Assembly: GCA_020350725.1 (NCBI GenBank)
Contig: CP070719.1
Span: 1,531,431 to 1,595,430, forward strand
Length of the DNA stretch: 64,000 bases
Direction: 5' to 3'
From: a bacterium
GTDB lineage: Bacteria > BMS3Abin14
This document shows, piece after piece, positions 54,678 to 63,970 of this stretch. A model generated the notes under the pieces. The model was not told the origin of the DNA and made no database searches. It worked only from the letters and a program-made list of their open reading frames with translations. Numbering within the stretch: position 1 is the stretch's first letter; every line of letters starts with the position of its first letter. A program made the position numbers and the translations under genes.

Positions 54678-55442
54678 ATGATCTCAATCAGGGGCATGAC
54701 CAAATTCTACGGCTCATTCGAGGCGGTTCACGACCTGAACCTCGAGGTTCGGTCGGGTGAGGTCTTCGGCTTTCTCGGGCCCAACGGTGCCGGTAAGACG
54801 ACCACCATCCGCGTCCTCGCGGGGCTTCTTCCCCCGACGGAGGGGCAGGTTGTCGTGGCCGGCAAGGACGTGGTCAAAGAGCCCCTGATGGCCAAGTCCG
54901 CTACGGGATTCATACCCGACACACCTTTCCTGTTCGAGAGATTGACGGGGAGGGAGTTCATCCGGTTCTCGGGCCGACTGTACGGGATGTCCGCAGCGGA
55001 ACTGGACAGGGAGGGAGAGCGGCAGCTGGAATTTTTCGAACTCACCGAGTGGGCGAACCAACTTATCGAGGGCTATTCCCACGGCATGAAGAAGCGTCTC
55101 GCCATGGCTGCTTCACTCCTTCACAGCCCGGAGGTGATCATCGTGGACGAGCCCATGGTAGGATTGGACCCGCTGGGTGCGAGGAAAGTCCGGAACCTCT
55201 TCCGGCAGCTGGCGGAAAGCGGAGTGACCGTCTTTCTGACCACTCACGAACTTTCCACGGCCGAGGCCGTGTGCGACAGGATGGCCATCATCCATCACGG
55301 CAGGCTTGCGGCCCTGGGCACCGTAGAGGAGCTGGCGGCACGGGCAATGTCCCCGGGTTCCCCCCTGGAGGAGATCTTCCTCCGCCTGACCATCGAAGGG
55401 GCCGCCCACGATCACGGAATGGCGACCAATGGCGTCCCTTAG
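54678..55442 (+). CDS. ABC exporter ATP-binding protein (ABC-2 type)
   Basis: 254 residues. Walker A GPNGAGKTT, the CcmA/NatA-like IPDTPFLFERLTGREFI Q-loop region, signature YSHGMKKRLAMA, Walker B VIIVDEPMVGLDP and switch TTHE. The last helices overlap the next gene by 14 bp. With the following membrane protein it forms an exporter of unknown substrate. Confidence 0.92.
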   Translation: MISIRGMTKFYGSFEAVHDLNLEVRSGEVFGFLGPNGAGKTTTIRVLAGLLPPTEGQVVVAGKDVVKEPLMAKSATGFIPDTPFLFERLTGREFIRFSGRLYGMSAAELDREGERQLEFFELTEWANQLIEGYSHGMKKRLAMAASLLHSPEVIIVDEPMVGLDPLGARKVRNLFRQLAESGVTVFLTTHELSTAEAVCDRMAIIHHGRLAALGTVEELAARAMSPGSPLEEIFLRLTIEGAAHDHGMATNGVP

Positions 55443-57126
55443 AAGGGTGGGTTTCGTTCGTTCACTGTCCCTTCTCCTCGGTTATCGGGTCAGGGAATTC
55501 CTAAACCTTTTTCTGTTCAGGGGGAGAAGGATCTGGGGGTGGAGCGCCTCCGTCCTTCTTCTCGGAGTTCTCTTCATCTGGTTCGATTATCTATTCTTTG
55601 CCAAACTCATCGTCGCCATCCAGGAGAGATTGGAGTTCCTCGCCCCGTACATGCTCCAGCAATTGATCCATACCCTCTTTCTCTCCTTTTTCGGGCTCCT
55701 CGCTCTGTCCAGCATGGCTTCGGCCGTATCGGGATACTACATGAGCAGGGAGATACCTTTCCTGATAACCACTCCTGTCTCGCCGACAGCTTTCATCCTT
55801 CAGAGATCCTGGCTTGTTTTTATGCAGAGTGCCTGGATGATCCTGGTCTTCGGGACGCCGCCCTTTTTCGCCTACGCCAATCGTCTCGGCCTCGGCCGTG
55901 ACTTCATCACAGGGTGGTTCCCCGTGTTCCTGCTGCTGGTCCTCATTCCGGTCCTCATCGGTTCCGCTCTGGCCATTGTCCTGATGAGCATCCTGCCCGC
56001 TTCACGGGTGAGTCAGACCCTCAGTTTTCTCAGCCTTGCCGTCGGGGCGCTGATCGTCATCCTGTTCAGGATGAGCCGGCCGGAGCGCCTCTTCATGGAC
56101 GTTCCGGAGGAACAGGTCATGGACTTCGTGAGAGCCATGTCCGTCCCCGAATCGCCCCTCATGCCGACGAGCTGGGCTACGGCAGCGGTTGTCAATCTCG
56201 GTCTGGACGGGAGCAGGGATATCTATTTTCTCAATCTCCTGTATCTGGTCGCTGCCGCGGCCGGGTGCGCCCTGCTCTTCTACATCGTGTTCCGCCTGCT
56301 TTACTGGAGGGGCCTCTCCTCCATTGAGGAGGGACGTATAAGGAAAAGCCCTGGAAGCATCACTCGAATGGAATCTTCAGCTGAGAGGCTGCCGCCCGTC
56401 ATAGGGTCCTACCTGATCAAGGACATCCTGATCTTTGTCAGGGATCCCGCCCGGTGGACCCAGCTTTTCCTCCTGGTGGCCCTAGTGGTCCTCTATGTCT
56501 ACAATGCGCGCAGTTTCCCCATGGGCGGTTATTTCTACCGGAACCTGGTGGCCTTCCTCAACCTGGCCATCAGCGGTTTCGTCCTCTCGGCCCTGTGTGT
56601 GAGGTTTGTCTTCCCGTCCGTGAGCCTCGAGGGGCGGAGCCTCTGGGTGACCATGGCGGCACCTGTGCCCATGAGGAAATTTTTTCTGGCTAAATACATC
56701 TTTGCCTCCATTCCCCTGTGCCTGATCTCGCTCCTCCTCTCCCTCTCCACCAACCTGGTCATGCGGGTTGACGGTCATATGATCGTTCTCTTTACGGGGG
56801 CCTCCCTGGCCATGGCCCTTGCCCTGGTTGGACTGAACCTGGGGCTGGGGGCCGTCTTTCCCCATTTCCGATATGAGAACGAGGCCCAGATACCGGCCTC
56901 CCCAGGCGGCGTGATCGCCATGATCCTGAGCCTCACCTACGTGGGTTTTATGGTCATATTCCTGGCCGCCCCCGTCTACAGGTTCTTTGCCGAGCCGATG
57001 GGCATGTCAGCCCTGACTCGGGGCGACTCTATTGCCGGGCTGACAGGTGCCGCCGTCCTCTCTGTGGTAACCGCCATAGTGCCTGTGGGTATGGGATTGA
57101 ACAGGGTCGGGCATTGGGAGAAGTGA
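55429..57126 (+). CDS. ABC-2-like exporter membrane subunit
   Basis: 565 residues with about eleven or twelve hydrophobic segments in two halves separated by a hydrophilic loop (about residues 300-330, GLSSIEEGRIRKSPGS). The size and layout resemble the large two-bundle permease partners of ABC-2 ATPases; no substrate motif is visible. The ATG at 55429 lies inside the ATPase gene, so the two are coupled. Confidence 0.75.
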   Translation: MASLRRVGFVRSLSLLLGYRVREFLNLFLFRGRRIWGWSASVLLLGVLFIWFDYLFFAKLIVAIQERLEFLAPYMLQQLIHTLFLSFFGLLALSSMASAVSGYYMSREIPFLITTPVSPTAFILQRSWLVFMQSAWMILVFGTPPFFAYANRLGLGRDFITGWFPVFLLLVLIPVLIGSALAIVLMSILPASRVSQTLSFLSLAVGALIVILFRMSRPERLFMDVPEEQVMDFVRAMSVPESPLMPTSWATAAVVNLGLDGSRDIYFLNLLYLVAAAAGCALLFYIVFRLLYWRGLSSIEEGRIRKSPGSITRMESSAERLPPVIGSYLIKDILIFVRDPARWTQLFLLVALVVLYVYNARSFPMGGYFYRNLVAFLNLAISGFVLSALCVRFVFPSVSLEGRSLWVTMAAPVPMRKFFLAKYIFASIPLCLISLLLSLSTNLVMRVDGHMIVLFTGASLAMALALVGLNLGLGAVFPHFRYENEAQIPASPGGVIAMILSLTYVGFMVIFLAAPVYRFFAEPMGMSALTRGDSIAGLTGAAVLSVVTAIVPVGMGLNRVGHWEK

Positions 57127-57384
57127 CAGGCCAAGTGGGATGCTCCATGAGTAATTTCCCAGAGTACAGAACGGCCTGAATTTTCAAAATCCTGGATCAG
57201 AGACCGGATTCAGAATCCACCTGACCAGTGCCCGGAACATCCTTCCCTATTTGACTAAATTCCGGGTTTGAGATAAACCTCCCTTTGTCGAAGAGGGTTA
57301 AGTTAGGCATCTTGAACGGAGGTCATGGAAAGTGGCCCACAGTCATCAAGCCCTGGATCAAGATGTCCCTGTTGAAAAATACCA

Positions 57385-58056
57385 ATGACAGAAGGAACCA
57401 ACAATCCTCTCAAGGCTACCATGATCGTGCTGGCGATCGTGTGTTGTTTTGCCTCCGCGACGTTCATCCTGGATGACGAGACAGTCTTGGCAATCGTTCA
57501 AGAGGGTGGGCCTGTGGAAACGGCCTCTGCCGTGTTTCATCTCACGGGAGCGGTTCTGGCGGCCTTTCTCTCCTTTCGATTTGTCTGGAGGAGAGGGCTT
57601 CTATTGTCAATGTGTCTTCTTTTAATGGGCTTAAGGGAACTCGACTTCCATGTCAAATTCACTACCATGGGGATTTATAAGCAAAACTTTTTTACCAGTC
57701 CTGAAGTCCCTTTGATCGAGAAAACCATTGTTACTGTTATTCATCTCCTGACAGTCATTCTGGTGATCTTCGTCATTCACTTCTTCCGCCGTTCGCTTGT
57801 GGATGGTATTAGAAACCATCGCTCCTACACCGTCACGACGCTGGCAGCTCTTCTTCTTCTTCCTTTCAGCAAATTATTGGATTCTGGCATCACCTTCCTC
57901 ACCCATGACATGAGCTTGGAACTCCCCGTGCGCATTAGGCTCTCCTGGGCGGTTCTGGAGGAGACGATCGAAATGGGGCTCGCGCTTCTGTTTGTCGTTG
58001 CTTTAGTTCAATGGTGGATGGCTCTTCGAGGCGAAGCTCTGGAGACGCAGTCCTAG
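57385..58056 (+). CDS. Unknown multi-spanning membrane protein
   Basis: 223 residues with about five to six hydrophobic segments (residues 10-28, 47-66, 70-84, 115-135, 150-168, 192-210). Its base composition is lower in GC and its codon choice looser than the neighbours, which may mark a later arrival. The ATG at 57385 has no clear ribosome site; the next ATG is twelve codons in. It faces convergently toward no visible partner. No family recognised. Confidence 0.6.
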   Translation: MTEGTNNPLKATMIVLAIVCCFASATFILDDETVLAIVQEGGPVETASAVFHLTGAVLAAFLSFRFVWRRGLLLSMCLLLMGLRELDFHVKFTTMGIYKQNFFTSPEVPLIEKTIVTVIHLLTVILVIFVIHFFRRSLVDGIRNHRSYTVTTLAALLLLPFSKLLDSGITFLTHDMSLELPVRIRLSWAVLEETIEMGLALLFVVALVQWWMALRGEALETQS

Positions 58057-58284
58057 GGCCATGAAGAAAAAAACCCTGGAAGAGCAAGACGGACTCAACT
58101 GCCATCCATCTCTTTTTCGATTAGCCAATAGATACGGGAAGGGACCCCTTGTCGGGTATGAAATGTCGGTGACGGGATGTCAGGACAAGCCCTCAGCTAT
58201 CAGCCGCAAAATGCTTGATTCCGTTTGACCAAACACCCAACCGGGGTTGGCCTGCCAAGGGCAGAGGGGAGAAGATCCGTCGTT

Positions 58285-58680
58285 ATGGGCGTTTCGGATG
58301 CTGACAGAAGGAACCTCTTGGCACTGCTGGACCGGCTTGCTGAACTGGAGCCTGAAGAGCTGCTTGACCATTTCACAACAGAAAATATTCAGGCTGTCAG
58401 AAGGGCGATCGAAGAGATCAAGGGAGATGTGACCATCGAGGCCACGATCTCCAGCCGGCGCTTCGTGGCGATCGTAAGGGAACTCAGTGAGGCGAAATCG
58501 ATCTGGTCCGAGAAATGGAGCCAGACCATGAAAACGGTGGATGAACTATCGGGTAAAGGCAAGGAGGATCAGGCGTTGACAGTCCTGAGGGGATTTATCC
58601 GCTTCTGCCCATCGCCTTACTACCGCGCTCTGGGGAAGAAAATCCTGCGGAAGATGGAAGAGGAGGAGGAAATCCAATGA
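58285..58680 (+). CDS. Small helical protein of unknown function
   Basis: 131 residues, mostly helical and charged, ending in a run of Glu (MEEEEEIQ). No signal peptide, membrane segment or recognised motif. ATG at 58285, with GGGGAGAAG about ten bases upstream. A perfect 7-bp hairpin CCGGAAA/TTTCCGG at 58689-58707 follows the stop but has no T run. Could be a conserved hypothetical; confidence in a real gene is moderate. Confidence 0.55.
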   Translation: MGVSDADRRNLLALLDRLAELEPEELLDHFTTENIQAVRRAIEEIKGDVTIEATISSRRFVAIVRELSEAKSIWSEKWSQTMKTVDELSGKGKEDQALTVLRGFIRFCPSPYYRALGKKILRKMEEEEEIQ

Positions 58681-58875
58681 GCCAGAATCCGGAAAGATAG
58701 TTTCCGGGCAACCGTTCCCAATCGGGGTACCGCCGAGAGTCGCGACTCCTCATGGCGCATTGGATAATGGACCCGTTCCGCCTCTTCGCCTTCGTCCCAT
58801 TCCCGAGCTTGCTGAGGGATCGCTCCCCCGGCGGTTTTTACCGGCTCCCGGATGCCGGCTTCTGACTCCCGCTCT

Positions 58876-59169
58876 TCAGTCCTCTTCCTGCAGCCGTCGG
58901 CTTTCCGCCATGATCGTCTCGTATATCCGCACCAGGGCGTCCGTGTCCATTGGTCCCTCAGCTCCGGCGGCAAGTTTCCTTCTGATCTTGCCCTCCCGGG
59001 CGGGGTCCAGAATGGGCATGCCCAGCTCCCTCTTGACCTCACCGATCTCCTTGGCCAGGGTGGCTCTCTCCTGCAGAAGTTCGATGATCCTGGAGTCGAT
59101 GTTGTCGATGAAGGACCTTATATTCACCAGACGAGGGTCCTGATCCTTGTTTTTCCGGTCGCTGCTCAT
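58876..59169 (-). CDS. aroQ: Chorismate mutase, AroQ type
   Basis: 97 residues with the AroQ all-helical pattern: IRSFIDNIDSRIIELLQERATLAKEIGEVK, in which the first conserved Arg, the second ERATLAKEIG region and a later Arg in REGKIRRKL line the active site, and YETIMAESRRLQ at the end. Converts chorismate to prephenate, the substrate of both PheA and TyrA of the operon at 7.5-13 kb, neither of which has its own mutase domain. The start overlaps the nadB stop as ATGA. Confidence 0.93.
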   Translation of the reverse strand: MSSDRKNKDQDPRLVNIRSFIDNIDSRIIELLQERATLAKEIGEVKRELGMPILDPAREGKIRRKLAAGAEGPMDTDALVRIYETIMAESRRLQEED

Positions 59170-60785
59170 ACGGCCTTCATATCTCTCCTGTTGATGATCG
59201 TGTCATGCCTGTAGACTTCATCCGCTTCGGGATAGTCGAGGGTGAAATGAAGCCCTCGACTTTCCTTCCTCGCCTGGGCGCATTGGACGATCAGGGAGGC
59301 TACAGTGACCAGGTTGCGCAGCTCGATGAGTTCCCTGGTGATCCTGAAATTCCAGTAATACTCCTCCACCTCCCTCTTGAGGAGTTCGATCCTGTTGATG
59401 GCCCTTTCCAGTCGCTTGTCGGATCGAACGATCCCCACATAGTTCCACATGGTTCTTCGGACCTCATCCCAGTTGTGGGAGATCACGACCATCTCGTCCG
59501 AGTCCACGGCGTCACCGGGGTCCCAGGACGGAATTTCCTCAAGGGGTTCCGTCATCATCCTGTCCCATGAGCGCTGCAGTGATGTGGCGATCCGGTCAGC
59601 CATGACGAGTGATTCAAGGAGAGAATTGCTTGCCAGGCGATTGGCACCATGAAGGCCCGTACAGGCGACCTCACCGCACGCGTACAGTCCGGCAAGGGTG
59701 GATCGGCCCTCGAGGTCGGTAACCACACCACCGCACAGATAGTGGGCGGCGGGGACCACCGGAAGGGGATCTTTTGTCATGTCGAAACCGTACTGCAGGC
59801 ACTCCTTGTAGATGTTGGGGAACCTCTCCATTATCTCTCTCGCCGGCTTATGGGTGATATCGAGGAGGACGAATTCATCACCTCTTTTCTTGAGCTCGGA
59901 GTCGATAGCTCTGGCGACGATGTCACGTGGAGCGAGGTCCTTCATCGGGTGATAACCTCCCATAAAGGCGCGCCCGTCCACGGTCCTCAGGACCGCTCCC
60001 TCGCCCCGCACGGCCTCGCTGATGAGGAAGGACTTGGCCGCAGGATGGTACAGGCAGGTCGGATGGAACTGAATAAACTCCATGTTGGCGATGTCGGCCC
60101 CTGACCGATAGGCCATGGCGATACCCGCCCCGGTCGCCACGTCGGGATTGCTCGTGTAGAGGTAGACTTTTCCGGCCCCGCCACTGGCGAGCACGACGGC
60201 CCTGGCGGACCAGGGGAGGACGTCACCACTCCTGGCGTCGTGGATATAACAACCGATGCACCGGTCCTGAGCCGGATCCGCGGGCAGCTTTCCGTTTCTC
60301 GTCCCGATGGTGACGAGGTTCAGGGCCGTGTGGTTCTCCAGGAGTTCTATCCTGTCGGACTGGAGGGCTGCTTTCAGGACGGTCCTCTGCACCTCTCTTC
60401 CCGTCATATCCTCCGCATGGACGATACGCCGGTGGGAGTGGCCTCCTTCCCTCCCCAGGTCGAGATCGCCATTGTCCGAGACGCTGAAATGGGCGCCGAG
60501 GTTGATCAGGTCCCTGATGGCGCTCGGCCCCTCCCGGACGATCGTCTCCACGGCCTCTTTCCTGCAGAGACCGGCACCAGCCGTCAGGGTGTCCCGGATG
60601 TGGTACTCGAATTTGTCGGCATCATCGAGAACGGTAGCGATCCCGCCCTGTGCCCGTGATGTGGAGGTGTCGTCGGCAGACTTCTTGGTGACCACCGCGA
60701 CCCTGGCGAAGGCAGACAGCTTGATCGCCGCCATGAGGCCGGCGACGCCGCTGCCGATGACCAGGATGTCACATGTTTTCGTCAT
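59166..60785 (-). CDS. nadB: L-aspartate oxidase
   Basis: 539 residues. First step of NAD synthesis, aspartate to iminoaspartate. The FAD-binding GSGVAGLMAAIKL, the active-site region HSHRRIVHAEDMTGREV, HYLCGGVVTDLEGRST and the flavin segment GLHGANRLASNSLLE are conserved as in NadB and fumarate-reductase relatives; the C-terminal region of NadB length supports NadB rather than SdhA. No nadA or nadC is visible here. Coupled to aroQ by a 4-bp overlap. Confidence 0.95.
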   Translation of the reverse strand: MTKTCDILVIGSGVAGLMAAIKLSAFARVAVVTKKSADDTSTSRAQGGIATVLDDADKFEYHIRDTLTAGAGLCRKEAVETIVREGPSAIRDLINLGAHFSVSDNGDLDLGREGGHSHRRIVHAEDMTGREVQRTVLKAALQSDRIELLENHTALNLVTIGTRNGKLPADPAQDRCIGCYIHDARSGDVLPWSARAVVLASGGAGKVYLYTSNPDVATGAGIAMAYRSGADIANMEFIQFHPTCLYHPAAKSFLISEAVRGEGAVLRTVDGRAFMGGYHPMKDLAPRDIVARAIDSELKKRGDEFVLLDITHKPAREIMERFPNIYKECLQYGFDMTKDPLPVVPAAHYLCGGVVTDLEGRSTLAGLYACGEVACTGLHGANRLASNSLLESLVMADRIATSLQRSWDRMMTEPLEEIPSWDPGDAVDSDEMVVISHNWDEVRRTMWNYVGIVRSDKRLERAINRIELLKREVEEYYWNFRITRELIELRNLVTVASLIVQCAQARKESRGLHFTLDYPEADEVYRHDTIINRRDMKAV

Positions 60786-61021
60786 GGATTATGGCCCGGA
60801 TTCAGGATCTCTCCTGCCAAATTTCAGGTGCCAGGCGCCTGGTCCGGGGTATTACGCCCCCGAAACCTGGAACTCGGGACAAGAGCACACTATCAGGCTA
60901 GCACATAAGATGCTGTCGGAAAAGGCGGACATGTCGAAAATACGACGCGCTATAGGCCTTGCGCCGACCTGACCCTTCTGGTACAAAAATCTGATGACCA
61001 ATTCTTTCCGGAGGTGGTTGC

Positions 61022-61873
61022 GTGTATAGTCTCCTTGGGGAATACATGGAACTCCCCATCCCGATGGAAGATATCGTCAAAATCCACAGGGGTATGAATC
61101 AGGTGAAGGTGTCGGTGGGCGAGCGCATGTCCGAGCCCTCCGAGGTCTACATCGTTACCACCGAGGAAAAGGAGGGGGGCAAGCTCTCCACCTACGTGGT
61201 CTTTTACCTGGAAAAGCTTCGCAGGAGGATCGTCTACGGTTACGCCGATCTCCCCTTCGAACCCGACAGAAGAATACAGGTGGAGGCGGAGGCCATCGAA
61301 TTTGTCGAGGAGATGGGAGCCATTGTCGAGGACATCGCCTGGGAGAACCTGAGTGACAGGGATCGTTCCGACTGGTTGGCGAACCAGCCGCTGTATTCGT
61401 CCCCTGAGGAGGAGTCGGATCAACTGGAATATCTCTCCGAGGATGCCCTGATCCCGGACACGGAGGAAGAGGAGCATCGGGAGGAGGGTCCGGCCAGGCC
61501 TGGGGACCAGGAAGGGACGAGGGGCATCCTCGATGACTCAAGCGACAAAGTCGTCTTCGTCGAAGAGAAATTCGATGAGATGCTCCAGCAGGTCTTCCTC
61601 AATCAGCCTCAAGAGGGCAAGCGGGAAGCGGTTGATAGGGGGATCAGGAAGGCTCCTGCGGAGATCTCACCGGAGGAGGAAGGGCCGGGGGATGCCGATG
61701 GCCCCCCGACAGCTGGCGGGCCCCCGGATGCAGCGACCGCCGACGGAACCGCCGCCGGCCCGGACGGTCCGGAGATGGAAAGGAGAGGTTCGCCAGAGGA
61801 GGTGGCCCCCGGCGAGCCGTCCGTCCCGGATGAATCGAGGAGGAAAGTGCTTCGTTTTCTCTCCAAGATGTGA
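61022..61873 (+). CDS. Acidic protein of unknown function
   Basis: 283 residues from a GTG at 61022 (GGAGGT six bases upstream). The N-terminal 110 residues look folded (LPIPMEDIVKIHRGMNQVKVSVG, STYVVFYLEKLRRRIVYGYADLPFE), with strands around the conserved-looking Arg-rich segment. The C-terminal 170 residues are low-complexity, rich in Glu, Asp, Pro, Gly and Ala, and probably disordered. No family recognised. It precedes the TPR lipoprotein by about 200 bp. Confidence 0.6.
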   Translation: MYSLLGEYMELPIPMEDIVKIHRGMNQVKVSVGERMSEPSEVYIVTTEEKEGGKLSTYVVFYLEKLRRRIVYGYADLPFEPDRRIQVEAEAIEFVEEMGAIVEDIAWENLSDRDRSDWLANQPLYSSPEEESDQLEYLSEDALIPDTEEEEHREEGPARPGDQEGTRGILDDSSDKVVFVEEKFDEMLQQVFLNQPQEGKREAVDRGIRKAPAEISPEEEGPGDADGPPTAGGPPDAATADGTAAGPDGPEMERRGSPEEVAPGEPSVPDESRRKVLRFLSKM

Positions 61874-62069
61874 AGAGTACCTGGAGATCGGCCGTCAGAG
61901 GTCAGACGTCAGACATTTGGCGTCAGACATCAGAGATCAGACATTGGAGATTAGAGATTGGAGATTGGGGATTAGATAATAGAGGTCGGATATTGGAGAT
62001 CAGACAGTTGGATATCGGGGAAAGGGACCGGAGAGGCAGGAGAATTGATGCCGGATCAGGGGAATTGTC
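61874..62069. repeat. GAGATTGG / CAGACATC word repeats
   Basis: The spacer between two coding regions is built mostly of degenerate words: GTCAGACATC and variants at about 61899-61947, then GGAGATTGGAGATTGG types to about 62010. No mirrored arm was found. Similar texture occurs near 29760 (CTTAGTCCTTAG) and 28990 (GTCCAGAG). Confidence 0.6.
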
Positions 62070-62846
62070 ATGAACCTATGGAATAGATCGGTTTTTCGCT
62101 TCGCCTGTTCCTTTGTCCTCATCCTGACGGCGGCTTCCTGCGCCTCGACGAAGGACAGGGTATCGGATGCCGAACGGGATGGGGAACTTTACTACGAGTT
62201 GGGGGTAAGAAATCTCGTCGAGGGCAACATTGAGAAGGCGTTCTTCGAGTTGGCAAAAGCAGAGCGCCTGAAGCCGAAGGACGCCAAAGTCCACTTCGCC
62301 CTGGGAACCGCCTACCTCTACAGGGGACAGGCCGAGATGGCTGTTGAGAGTTTCAGGAAGACCGTCAGGCTCGATCCGGGCCACGCCGATGCCTACAACA
62401 ACCTCGGTGCGGCTTACCTGATGCTCAAGCGGTGGGACGAGGCGATAGAGGCCTGCCAGAAGGCCCTCGACCAGCTCGGATATCGAACGCCGGAAAAGGC
62501 CCTGACGATCATGGGCTGGGCCCACTACAAAAAGGGTGAACCCGCGGAGGCCGTCAACCTCCTCAGGCGCGCCCTGTCGGTGTCACCGAAAGCCCCGGAT
62601 CCTTCCAACAAGCTGGCCGAGATATACCTCGAACAGGGCAATATCCAAAAGGCGAAGCCGATCCTGCAGGAACTGGTGAGGACGGTCCCTCAGTTCGCAA
62701 AGGCGAGGCTGAATATGGGCATCGTCTACTACAAGGAACGCGATTTTGTGGCGGCACGGGACGAGTTCCAGGCCGTTATCGAGCTCTCGGACAGGGATAG
62801 CGAGGATGCGCAGTTGGCCAGAGGTTATCTGGATCTGATCGAGTAG
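62070..62846 (+). CDS. TPR lipoprotein (PilF/PilW-like)
   Basis: 258 residues. A signal peptide ends in AASC (lipobox, Cys24), so it is probably lipidated. Four to six TPR units follow (YYELGVRNLVEGNIEKAFF; VHFALGTAYLYRGQAEMAVESF; ADAYNNLGAAYLMLKRWDEAI). The layout matches PilF/PilW, the pilotin needed for PilQ secretin assembly, but many other TPR lipoproteins look alike. AGGGGAA lies upstream of the ATG. The AMIN-like gene at 35996 could belong to the same type IV pilus function; this is inference. Confidence 0.8.
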   Translation: MNLWNRSVFRFACSFVLILTAASCASTKDRVSDAERDGELYYELGVRNLVEGNIEKAFFELAKAERLKPKDAKVHFALGTAYLYRGQAEMAVESFRKTVRLDPGHADAYNNLGAAYLMLKRWDEAIEACQKALDQLGYRTPEKALTIMGWAHYKKGEPAEAVNLLRRALSVSPKAPDPSNKLAEIYLEQGNIQKAKPILQELVRTVPQFAKARLNMGIVYYKERDFVAARDEFQAVIELSDRDSEDAQLARGYLDLIE

Positions 62847-62991
62847 GTTACCTCCGAAGAAGTACCCCGTCCAAGGCCCTCCATATCATTCCTCCGGCCT
62901 GTCCGACACCGAACAGATGGATCCTCTCACCCGGGGCGCGTGATCCCGGGGGCCGCTTTTCCCGGTCGGGCAGGCCGTGAGATCTGTGATA

Positions 62992-63732
62992 ATGGACGAG
63001 ACGAACCTGACAGCGAACCATCTCGGAGAGCTTCTCCGACAGATGAGACAGAGGCAGGGTATCGACCTCCGTGACCTGGCGGCGATGACAAAGATCAGCG
63101 TCCGCCATCTCACCGCTCTGGAGGAAGGGGATCTGGAAGGGATGCCCGGCACCTTCTTCGTCAGGGGTTTCGTCCGGAGCGTGTGTGCCGAGCTGCGCCA
63201 GGATCCCACGGAATGTCTGGAAATCCTCGACGTCCTGTTTCCCGAGGATGACGAGCCGGAGAGGAGCGTCGGTACTGGTGCCGGACCCAGGAATGTGACC
63301 CTGCCTCTGACAGCTGCAGGGCTGGCTCTGCTCCTTCTTCTCGGAGGGGGGATCCTTCTCCTCAGCCGGGAAGATCCCCGGTCAAAGCAGCCGGCCGCGA
63401 TGGATGCCGGAGCGGCCGTCACCGGCGGGAAGGCAATCGGATCCGGCAGGGTCGAGCAGGATGCGGAAGAGATCCCCGTCCCGGTGGACCTGAATCTTCT
63501 CATCAGAGCCATCGAGAGAACGTGGATGCGGATCCAGACCGATGAATCCGATTCCTGGGAGACAACAATGCGGCCGGGAGACGAGATCCGCCTGAGGGCA
63601 ACAGAGAGCATTAATCTGCTCATCGGCAATGCCGGAGGGATCATTTTCGATCTCAACGGGAGACGGTTCGGGCCACCCGGGTCCCACGGGCAGGTCATCT
63701 CCAACTATGTCCTGACGCGGGACAACCTGTAG
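62992..63732 (+). CDS. rodZ: RodZ-like helix-turn-helix membrane protein
   Basis: 246 residues. The N-terminal helix-turn-helix (LGELLRQMRQRQGIDLRDLAAMTKISVRHLTALEEGD) is the MreB-binding domain of RodZ; a single membrane helix lies at about residues 104-124 and a C-terminal beta domain of the DUF4115 type follows (WMRIQTDESDSWETTMRPGDEIRLRATESINLLIGNAGGI, RFGPPG). Start 62992 is chosen; GTG codons at 62977 and 62986 are alternatives. Links the rod-shape skeleton to the membrane; no mreB is in the window. Confidence 0.85.
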   Translation: MDETNLTANHLGELLRQMRQRQGIDLRDLAAMTKISVRHLTALEEGDLEGMPGTFFVRGFVRSVCAELRQDPTECLEILDVLFPEDDEPERSVGTGAGPRNVTLPLTAAGLALLLLLGGGILLLSREDPRSKQPAAMDAGAAVTGGKAIGSGRVEQDAEEIPVPVDLNLLIRAIERTWMRIQTDESDSWETTMRPGDEIRLRATESINLLIGNAGGIIFDLNGRRFGPPGSHGQVISNYVLTRDNL

Positions 63733-63747
63733 GTGGAGATGGCATAA

Positions 63748-63922
63748 GGGAAATGGGAGATCGAAGTGGCGGAGTTCGAGATCGGACATCCGGAGCGGGA
63801 AACTGGAGATCAGAGAATAAAGTGTCCGTGACGCCACCTGTCACCACTTGGGTTTTCTGACCTCCCATTTCCACTCTCCAATAGCCGGTTGCCGAACGAT
63901 TGATCTCCACTGCCCATTTCCC
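63748..63922. repeat. Mirrored arms after rodZ
   Basis: GGGAAATGGG (63748-63757) recurs as CCCATTTCCC (63913-63922). Neighbouring words are mirrored too: GGAGATC and AAGTGG on the left, GATCTCCACT on the right. No gene is visible from 63733 to 63970 other than the following start. Confidence 0.7.
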
Positions 63923-63970
63923 GGCCCCCACGGGATGTCCGCCAGTGTCCCATTCCATTAAGGGAGCCCT

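Noticed and set aside
60831-60842. Perfect 12-bp palindrome CCAGGCGCCTGG as an operator for nadB.
   Set aside because: It lies 45 bp upstream of nadB among other degenerate CCTGG words of the spacer type; no known regulator site of this sequence is familiar to me.
61874-62069. CRISPR array, from the regular look of the GTCAGACATC and GAGATTGG words.
   Set aside because: Repeat units are under 12 bp, degenerate and without unique spacers of constant length; no cas gene is near.
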